A DNA stretch of 11,126 nucleotides, taken from contig JAMWDC010000036.1 in assembly GCA_023819025.1 (NCBI GenBank), positions 1-11,126 on the forward strand, given 5' to 3'. Below, one piece after another: positions 5,482 through 11,126 of the stretch (position 1 is the stretch's first letter; each line of letters opens with the position of its first letter). The notes below the pieces were generated by a model that made no database searches, had not been told where the DNA came from, and saw nothing but the letters and a program-made list of their open reading frames with translations. The position numbers and the translations under genes were made by a program. This stretch comes from Candidatus Omnitrophota bacterium. Its GTDB lineage: Bacteria > Omnitrophota > Omnitrophia > Omnitrophales > Aquincolibacteriaceae.

Positions 5482-7710
5482 ATGATGCCTACTGTCCAAG
5501 TGACGCCCGAACTTGTCCGAGAACACGGTCTGACTCAGGAAGAGTACGGGAGAATTTTAGCGATTCTGGGCCGAACCCCCAACCTTACGGAACTCGGCAT
5601 GTTCAGCGTCATGTGGAGCGAACACTGCTCCTATAAAAATTCCAAGCCGATCCTTAAACTTTTACCGACCCGCGGACCCAACCTCCTCGTTCGTGCCGGC
5701 GAAGAAAATGCGGGCATTGTCGATATCGGCGACAACCTTGCCATTTGTTTTAAAATCGAAAGCCATAATCATCCGTCAGCCGTAGAACCTTTTCAAGGAG
5801 CCGCGACGGGAGTCGGTGGTATCTTGCGCGATATTTTTACCATGGGCGCACGTCCGATTCTCCTAATGGATTCCCTCCGGTTTGGTGATCTCGACAAACC
5901 TCAGACCCGAAGGCTATTCTCGGGCGTTGTGGCGGGAATCGCCCATTACGGAAATTGCATCGGTGTTCCCACAGTCGGCGGGGAGATTTATTTCAATGAC
6001 TCCTACGAGGGTAATCCCTTGGTCAATGTGATGTGTCTGGGTATTGTCCATCGGGATGGGATTGTGAAGGGCAAAGCAACAGGAACAGGGAATCCCGTGT
6101 ACTACGTCGGGGCGCCAACAGGTCGCGACGGGCTGGGGGGCGCGGCGTTTGCCTCCCGTGAATTGACTGAAGAAAGCCACGAGGATCGACCTGCAGTTCA
6201 AGTCGGGGATCCCTTTAAAGAAAAATTATTGTTGGAGGCCTGTCTGGAGTTGATCCAAACGGATTCGATTGTCGGGATGCAGGATATGGGGGCCGCAGGC
6301 CTAACCTGTTCTACCTGTGAGACGGCCTCCCGTGCTTCCAGCGGGATCGCAATCGATCTTACCAAAGTTCCACGGCGGGAAACCGGCATGAATTCTTATG
6401 AAGTGATGCTTTCCGAATCCCAGGAGCGCATGCTGGTTATTGCAAAGAAAGGCAAAGAACGGGTTGTGGAGGAAATTTTTGAAAAATGGGATTTGCATGC
6501 GGTCAGGATCGGTGAAGTGACAAGCGGAAACCTTGTGCGGGTCACGGAAGAAGGGAAGGTCATCGCCGAGATACCGGCCAAGGCCTTGGCGGATGAAGGT
6601 CCTGTTTATGTCCGCGAAGAGTGCAAGCCGGAATATTTAGCTTCGGTTCAAGAACTCGATTTAAGTCAAATTCGGGAACCGAAGGATTTCAATGCTGTCT
6701 TGAAAAAGCTTTTGGATCATCCGTCGATTGCCTCGAAGGCTTGGGTTTGGGAACAGTACGATCATATGGTTCGCACCGATACGGTCTTTTATCCGGGGCA
6801 TGATGCGGCCTTGATTCGTATTAAAGATACCTCCAAAGGGATTGCGGTTTCTACAGACGGCAACAGTCTTTATTGCTATTTGGATCCCTTTGAAGGCGGG
6901 AAGATTGCGGTCGCGGAAGCGGCGAGAAATGTCGTGTGTACAGGCGCCAAACCGCTTGCGATTACCAACTGTTTGAATTTCGGCAATCCCATGAAACCGG
7001 AGATTTTTTGGCAATTTCATCAGGTGGTGAATGGGATGACTGCGGCTTGTGAGGCGTTCGAAACCCCCGTGACCGGCGGCAATGTCAGCTTCTATAATGA
7101 AAGTCCTGTCGCGGCCATTTATCCGACCCCTGTAATCGGAATGGTCGGTCTGTTGGAGGACATTACCAAACGTATCCCGTCTTTTTTTGTCCGAGAAGGG
7201 GATTTGATTTTTCTGGTTGGCGAAACTTTTAATGAGATCGGGGCAAGTCATTATCTGGCAATCGAACACGGTTTGGAAAAAGGCCTGCCTCCGCGTCTGG
7301 ATCTTAACCGGGAGATAGCCTTGCAAAAATTTCTGCTTGAAGCGGCCGACCGTAAGCTTCTTGTTTCGGCCCATGACCTCTCGGAAGGCGGTTTTTCAGT
7401 GGCGCTCGCCGAATGTTGTTTTTCGCCTGAGGGAGGCCTCGGTGCAGTCATTGATCGATTCGATTTACTACCGGCGGGCCTGCGCTGGGATGCAGTCTTT
7501 TTCGGCGAAAGCCAATCCCGCGTGCTGATCTCAGTGAAACCGGATGATCAGGAACAAATCATTTGTCTGGCCGGGAATGATCGGGTTTCGATTTATCAAG
7601 TCGGTAAGGTTGGCGGTGACCATCTGATTATGGGTGATCGAGTCAAAATAGCGGTGGAGCAGCTAGCGGCGATTTACCAGCATGCCATTCCGAGAAGAAT
7701 AGGAGGATAA
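5482..7710 (+). CDS. purL: FGAM synthase large subunit PurL (small-type)
   Basis: PurL (742 residues) performs the ATP-dependent amination of FGAR to FGAM. It is the small type (about 720-740 residues), lacking the fused glutaminase domain of the roughly 1300-residue enzyme, which agrees with separate purS and purQ upstream. It has two AIRS-like halves. Landmarks are the catalytic His48 in MWSEHCS, the metal/nucleotide block KIESHNHPSAVEPFQGAATG (91-110), LRDIFTMGARP (115-125), QDMGAAGLTCS (267-277), the second-half STDGN (457-461), GNPMKPE (501-507), TGGNVSFYNES (531-541) and SAHDLSEGG (629-637). ATG 5482 is followed at once by ATG 5485; GAGGGG at 5468-5473, embedded at the purQ end, lies eight bases before the first. 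Its stop is followed by purF after ten bases. Confidence 0.97.
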   Translation: MMPTVQVTPELVREHGLTQEEYGRILAILGRTPNLTELGMFSVMWSEHCSYKNSKPILKLLPTRGPNLLVRAGEENAGIVDIGDNLAICFKIESHNHPSAVEPFQGAATGVGGILRDIFTMGARPILLMDSLRFGDLDKPQTRRLFSGVVAGIAHYGNCIGVPTVGGEIYFNDSYEGNPLVNVMCLGIVHRDGIVKGKATGTGNPVYYVGAPTGRDGLGGAAFASRELTEESHEDRPAVQVGDPFKEKLLLEACLELIQTDSIVGMQDMGAAGLTCSTCETASRASSGIAIDLTKVPRRETGMNSYEVMLSESQERMLVIAKKGKERVVEEIFEKWDLHAVRIGEVTSGNLVRVTEEGKVIAEIPAKALADEGPVYVREECKPEYLASVQELDLSQIREPKDFNAVLKKLLDHPSIASKAWVWEQYDHMVRTDTVFYPGHDAALIRIKDTSKGIAVSTDGNSLYCYLDPFEGGKIAVAEAARNVVCTGAKPLAITNCLNFGNPMKPEIFWQFHQVVNGMTAACEAFETPVTGGNVSFYNESPVAAIYPTPVIGMVGLLEDITKRIPSFFVREGDLIFLVGETFNEIGASHYLAIEHGLEKGLPPRLDLNREIALQKFLLEAADRKLLVSAHDLSEGGFSVALAECCFSPEGGLGAVIDRFDLLPAGLRWDAVFFGESQSRVLISVKPDDQEQIICLAGNDRVSIYQVGKVGGDHLIMGDRVKIAVEQLAAIYQHAIPRRIGG

Positions 7711-7720
7711 AAGACATTCC

Positions 7721-9130
7721 ATGAGCGGCGAGGGCATTAAAGAATGTTGCGCGATTTTTGGGATTTACAATCATCCCCAAGCGGCTCAAGCTGCGTATAT
7801 GGGGCTTTTTGCCCTGCAACATCGGGGCGAAGAAGCAGCCGGCATCTGCTCAAGCGACGGCAAAGACCTGCGAGTTTATAAGAACCGAGGACTGGTTGAT
7901 GAGGTCTTCACCGAAGAGCATCTTGCGAAACTTCCCGGTCATATTGCGATTGGGCACACACGGTATTCCACGACGGGACCCTCGACCCGAGTCAATGCCC
8001 AGCCGTACCGGGTCGATTATTCACGCGGGCAAATTGCAGTGGCGCACAACGGGAATCTGGTGAATGCTCAAATCCTCCGGGCGGAATTCGAGGCACAAGG
8101 GTCTATTTTTGGATCGACCATGGATTCCGAAATTTTCATTCATTTGATCGCGAGGCCGCCCTATCGGAGTATCGAAGAGGCAATCGAAGGATCGCTTCCG
8201 CGAGTGGAGGGTGCTTATAGCCTTGTGATTTTGACAGAGACGAAATTAATCGGGATTCGCGACCCTTACGGTTTTCGCCCTCTTTGTTTCGGAAAGCTCG
8301 GCCCCTCGTATGTACTTGCTTCCGAGACCTGTGCCTTTGATTTGCTCGAGGCGAATTACCTTCGCGATGTCGAACCGGGCGAGGTTCTTGTGATTGATGA
8401 GAACGGTCCGCGGAGTTATTTCCCTTTCAAGGATCACCCACGGAAACTGGCCCAGTGTATTTTCGAGTATGTGTATTTTGCTCGTCCCGATTCCACAATT
8501 TTTGGGGAAAATGTCGCACTCGTGCGCGAAAGACTGGGTCGGAACCTAGCAAAGGAGCAACCGGCCAAGGCCGATATTGTGATTGCCGTTCCTGACTCAG
8601 GAAATTTTGCGGCCTTGGGGTATTCCCGGGAATCCGGGATTCCTTTGGCTCATGGATTTACTCGGAATCACTACATTGGCAGGACGTTTATCAATCCCAC
8701 GCCTTCCGACCGTTCGCTCAGAGTTAAGATTAAACTAAACCCGATCCGGCAGGTTGTGGCCGGGAAAAACGTGGTTGTGGTTGACGATTCCATTGTGCGG
8801 GGAAATACAGCAAAGTCCCGGGTCCGTTTATTGCGGCAGGCGGGCGCACGCGAAGTTCACATGCGCATCAGCTGTCCGCCTCATGTTTCTCCCTGCTTCT
8901 ACGGAATCGATTTTCCTTCCAAAGAAGAGCTTTTGGCTTGCCGCAGCGGCATCGAAGAGATCAAGAGGTTTTTGAAGGTGGACAGTATCGGGTACCTTAG
9001 TTTAGACGGGATGCTTTCGGCAGCGAATCAGGACAAAAAGAATTTTTGCGAGGCTTGTTTTTCTGGGAATTATCCGACCCCACTTTTTGACGAGATGGAT
9101 AAATTCAAGCTCGCAAAAAAACGGTCATGA
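7721..9130 (+). CDS. purF: Amidophosphoribosyltransferase PurF
   Basis: PurF (469 residues) makes 5-phosphoribosylamine from PRPP and glutamine, the committed and usually feedback-inhibited first step. The N-terminal Ntn glutaminase domain needs removal of a propeptide: alignment of KECCAIFGI to the family puts the nucleophile at Cys10, leaving a nine-residue propeptide whose last residue is another cysteine. Glutaminase motifs are LQHRGEE (32-38), GHTRYST (78-84) and AHNGNLVN (108-115). The PRPP loop VVVVDDSIVRGNT is at 351-363. Cys246, Cys392, Cys443 and Cys446 (CEAC) correspond to the four [4Fe-4S] ligands of the B. subtilis enzyme, so this is the iron-sulfur class, which is oxygen-sensitive in Bacillus. 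AGGAGG at 7701-7706, inside the purL end, is 14 bases from the ATG, unusually far, but no closer in-frame start exists. Confidence 0.97.
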   Translation: MSGEGIKECCAIFGIYNHPQAAQAAYMGLFALQHRGEEAAGICSSDGKDLRVYKNRGLVDEVFTEEHLAKLPGHIAIGHTRYSTTGPSTRVNAQPYRVDYSRGQIAVAHNGNLVNAQILRAEFEAQGSIFGSTMDSEIFIHLIARPPYRSIEEAIEGSLPRVEGAYSLVILTETKLIGIRDPYGFRPLCFGKLGPSYVLASETCAFDLLEANYLRDVEPGEVLVIDENGPRSYFPFKDHPRKLAQCIFEYVYFARPDSTIFGENVALVRERLGRNLAKEQPAKADIVIAVPDSGNFAALGYSRESGIPLAHGFTRNHYIGRTFINPTPSDRSLRVKIKLNPIRQVVAGKNVVVVDDSIVRGNTAKSRVRLLRQAGAREVHMRISCPPHVSPCFYGIDFPSKEELLACRSGIEEIKRFLKVDSIGYLSLDGMLSAANQDKKNFCEACFSGNYPTPLFDEMDKFKLAKKRS

Positions 9131-9216
9131 CATTGGTTGCTCTTCGCTTTTACGGCTGCTGGTTTCTAACCCTTCTGAGATGAATTAAGAACTAGAAATC
9201 AGCATTTCGATTAGGG

Positions 9217-9222
9217 TATACT
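9217..9222 (+). promoter_or_regulatory. Possible internal promoter (-10 box) ahead of purM
   Basis: TATACT at 9217-9222 is a good -10 hexamer, the same hexamer used in the 1390 promoter. The -35 region is poor (TAGAAA at 9193-9198 is the nearest, 18 bases away), so an activator may be needed or the match may be chance. It sits in the 155-base purF-purM gap, the largest in the purine block, which would allow separate purM-purD transcription with a leader of roughly 57 bases. Confidence 0.35.
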
Positions 9223-9223
9223 C

Positions 9224-9268
9224 TCAATTCGATTTTTAAAATTGAACCACCGGCTTGAATCCTCCGGT
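9224..9268 (+). other. Two consecutive small hairpins in the purM leader
   Basis: TCAATT (9224-9229) pairs with AATTGA (9240-9245) over a 10-base loop. ACCGG (9249-9253) pairs with CCGGT (9264-9268) over a 10-base loop and is followed by TTT and then a G run. The second stem is too short and too weakly T-tailed to be a confident terminator. They could form a regulatory leader or be chance. No known purine riboswitch pattern was recognised. Confidence 0.25.
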
Positions 9269-9285
9269 TTTGGGGGCGATCAAGG

Positions 9286-10311
9286 ATGGTAAGAAAATCG
9301 TGGACTTATGAGAAGGCAGGTGTGCCTCATCTCAAAGGGCAGCCTGCTTATAATCGAGACATCCGAAGAATTATTCGGTCAACTTATATCCCCGGTGTGA
9401 CGGGGAATCCCACGGGTTTTGCCGCCCTCTTTGACTTTAAAAAATATGGATTTCGGGATCCTTTGCTGGTTTCCTCTACGGACGGGGTAGGGACAAAGCT
9501 CGAGATCGCCAGACTCCTCGGTCGGCATGATACGGTAGGCATTGATCTTGTCGCCATGTGCGTCAACGATATTATCACCTACGGGGCCAAACCCATTTTC
9601 TTTCTGGATTATTTCGCGACCGCGAACTTTAACCCGGTTGCGACCCGTGAGATCTTAAAAGGGATTGCACGGGGATGCCGCGAGGCGGGCTGTGCACTCA
9701 TTGGTGGGGAGACAGCCATCATGCCAGGTTTCTATTCGACCGAACTCAAGCAGGGGGTGGCCCAATATGATTTGGCAGGCTTTGCGGTCGGACTCGTGGA
9801 GAGGGAAAAAATCGTGACTGGTGCCGACATTCGCAAAGGCGACGTTCTGTTAGGTCTGGCTTCGACGGGGTTCCATTCGAATGGTTTTTCGCTTTTGAGG
9901 AAAATTTTCTCTGAATCCGAACTTAAGGGGCCTCTCGGGAAAAAGTTTCTCGTGCCGACGCGGATCTATGTTAAGCCGGTGTTGCGGCTTCTTATGGAAA
10001 TTCCTTTGAAGGGAATCGTTAATATCACCGGGGGCGGCTTTGTGGATAATTTGCCCCGCGTGATCCCCGACGGTTTGCGCGCAACCGTCAGACGGGACAG
10101 TTGGCCCCAGCCGAAAATCTTTCAATGGGTTCAAAATTCTGGTAACATACAAAATTTTGAAATGATGCGGACTTTTAATCTGGGCATCGGAATGATTTTA
10201 ATATTAGACAGGGGTTGGATAAAAAAGGCGCAAAGAATTCTTCAACGGATGAACATTCCTGCCTGGGCGATCGGCGAAATTACCCCGGGTCGCTCGTTGG
10301 AGGTTCAATGA
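9286..10311 (+). CDS. purM: Phosphoribosylformylglycinamidine cyclo-ligase (AIR synthetase)
   Basis: PurM (341 residues) uses ATP to close the imidazole ring, turning FGAM from PurS/Q/L into AIR. It shares its fold with the PurL halves. Visible blocks are the N-terminal WTYEKAGV (6-13), LVSSTDGVGTKL (61-72), DLVAMCVNDI (87-96), PIFFLDYFAT (103-112), LIGGETAIMPGFY (138-150), GLASTGFHSNGFSL (190-203), a C-terminal NITGGGFVDNLPRVIP and RTFNLGIGM. The length is typical (about 340-350). ATG 9286 is the only reasonable start before the conserved N-terminus. A G5 run at 9272-9276 lies nine bases upstream and AAGG directly abuts the ATG, so the ribosome site is ordinary at best. The stop overlaps the purD ATG by four bases (10308-10311). 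Confidence 0.97.
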   Translation: MVRKSWTYEKAGVPHLKGQPAYNRDIRRIIRSTYIPGVTGNPTGFAALFDFKKYGFRDPLLVSSTDGVGTKLEIARLLGRHDTVGIDLVAMCVNDIITYGAKPIFFLDYFATANFNPVATREILKGIARGCREAGCALIGGETAIMPGFYSTELKQGVAQYDLAGFAVGLVEREKIVTGADIRKGDVLLGLASTGFHSNGFSLLRKIFSESELKGPLGKKFLVPTRIYVKPVLRLLMEIPLKGIVNITGGGFVDNLPRVIPDGLRATVRRDSWPQPKIFQWVQNSGNIQNFEMMRTFNLGIGMILILDRGWIKKAQRILQRMNIPAWAIGEITPGRSLEVQ

Positions 10312-11126
10312 AAGTACTCGTGGTAGGTTCGGGAGGAAGGGAACATGCACTTGTCTGGAAGATTGCTCAGAGTCCTCTTTTGACAAAGCTTTACGCGGCT
10401 CCTGGGAATCCCGGAATCGCTCAGATTGCCGAATGCCGTCCCATTCAAGCCGAAGACATTTCCAAACTTGTGGATTTTGCGAAGTCGGAAAATATCGATC
10501 TGACGGTGATCGGTCCGGAATCGCCCCTGGTGTGCGGTATTACGGATGAATTTCAGGAAGCAGGTCTGAAAATTTTTGGACCTTCCCGTTCGGCATCCCG
10601 TTTGGAGGGAAGCAAAGCTTACGCCAAGGATCAGATGACCAAGTTTTCCATTCCCACGGCTCATTATGAGGTTTTTTCGCATATTAACGAAGCCAAACAT
10701 TACGTGATCGAAGCGGAAATGCCGATTGTGATCAAGGCCGACGGCCTCGCACAGGGTAAGGGAGTTAAAATATGCAACTCCTCGCAGGAGGCGGTTTCGG
10801 TTTTAAACCAAGTGATGAACCAGGGTATTTTTGGCGATTCTGGGAAGAAGGTGGTGATTGAAAAGATGCTCGAAGGAGAGGAGCTTTCAATCCTCGCCCT
10901 AAGCGACGGCAGGAAAATTATCCCGTTGGCCAGTTCACAGGATCACAAGCGCGCTTATGATTTTGACAAAGGTCCCAACACCGGCGGGATGGGTGCTTAT
11001 TCTCCGTGCCCGTTTCTTTCGGATGAAAAGTTTCAGGAAATTGTCGATCTTACCGTACGGCCGAGGATTGAGGGCATGGCCAAAGACGACACTCCATATC
11101 AGGGGGGGCTGTATGCAGGCATTATG
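10308..11126 (+). CDS. purD: Phosphoribosylamine-glycine ligase (GAR synthetase), truncated by the window edge
   Basis: PurD joins glycine to the phosphoribosylamine made by PurF, using ATP, to give GAR. Only the first 273 codons are inside the window; the family is about 420-430 residues, and the frame is still open at the edge, so this is a window cut rather than a broken gene. Visible features are the N-domain glycine loop GSGGREHAL (7-15), GPESPL (69-74), FGPSRSASRLEGSKAYAK (90-107), the ATP-grasp strand and loop VIKADGLAQGKGV (141-153), EGEELSILALSDG (189-201), QDHKRAYDFDKGPNTGGMGA (211-230) and GGLYAGIM at the edge. ATG 10308 overlaps the purM stop (ATGA), and GGAGG at 10299-10303 lies four bases ahead. 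It directly follows purM; no purN or purH lies between them. Confidence 0.97.
   Translation, partial: MKVLVVGSGGREHALVWKIAQSPLLTKLYAAPGNPGIAQIAECRPIQAEDISKLVDFAKSENIDLTVIGPESPLVCGITDEFQEAGLKIFGPSRSASRLEGSKAYAKDQMTKFSIPTAHYEVFSHINEAKHYVIEAEMPIVIKADGLAQGKGVKICNSSQEAVSVLNQVMNQGIFGDSGKKVVIEKMLEGEELSILALSDGRKIIPLASSQDHKRAYDFDKGPNTGGMGAYSPCPFLSDEKFQEIVDLTVRPRIEGMAKDDTPYQGGLYAGIM

Noticed and set aside
6661..7374. Long antisense open frame (237 codons) inside purL
   Set aside because: It lies wholly within the highly conserved purL coding region, and its translation looks like an out-of-frame shadow with no recognisable domain.
5482..7710. PurL considered as a fused or truncated enzyme
   Set aside because: At 742 residues it is full length for the small type, and separate purS and purQ are present directly upstream.
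10308..11126. purD considered as a truncated pseudogene
   Set aside because: The frame is intact with all expected motifs up to the last base; the end is only the window boundary.

Overview
This window is a bacterial chromosomal segment dominated by a co-directional block of de novo purine (IMP/AMP) biosynthesis genes. All recognisable genes lie on the + strand. The organism cannot be named from the sequence. It is a bacterium of intermediate base composition. It uses the three-part FGAM synthase (PurS/PurQ/small PurL) and a PurF with a propeptide and [4Fe-4S] cysteines, as in Bacillus-type systems, but a long (305-residue) yeast Ade1-like PurC. Its tRNA-Glu has no encoded CCA tail. This mix would fit a poorly sampled or uncultivated phylum, but that is inference.

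Layout. Positions 1-225 are of uncertain content: a few open-frame stubs and a possible leftward -10 box. At 226-1146 lies xerD, the chromosome-dimer-resolution recombinase, with all six catalytic residues. The 288-base gap after it holds only two weak hairpins and the promoter of the next gene. At 1435-1770 a small exported protein is encoded: a signal peptide, an acidic linker and a nearly perfect heptad coiled coil. Its strong sigma70-type promoter sits so close to the ATG that the mRNA would have almost no leader. At 1961-2035 is a tRNA-Glu(CUC) in which the normally invariant G19-C56 elbow pair appears replaced by A19-U56. The purine block follows: purB, purC, purS, purQ, purL, purF, then a 155-base gap with its own -10 box and two small hairpins, then purM and the start of purD, which runs off the right edge.

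How the genes work together. PurF makes phosphoribosylamine and PurD makes GAR. PurS, PurQ and PurL convert FGAR to FGAM, with PurQ supplying ammonia from glutamine. PurM closes the ring to AIR. PurC makes SAICAR. PurB releases fumarate from SAICAR and also from adenylosuccinate on the AMP branch. The GAR transformylase (purN or purT), the AIR carboxylase genes (purE/purK) and purH are not in the window. Tight spacing (4-nt stop/start overlaps at purS-purQ and purM-purD, and gaps of 4, 5 and 10 nt at purB-purC, purQ-purL and purL-purF) indicates translational coupling within an operon.

I found no mobile element, CRISPR array, defence system or clearly new multi-gene system. The features most worth a second look are the altered tRNA-Glu and the small exported coiled-coil protein with its near-leaderless promoter.
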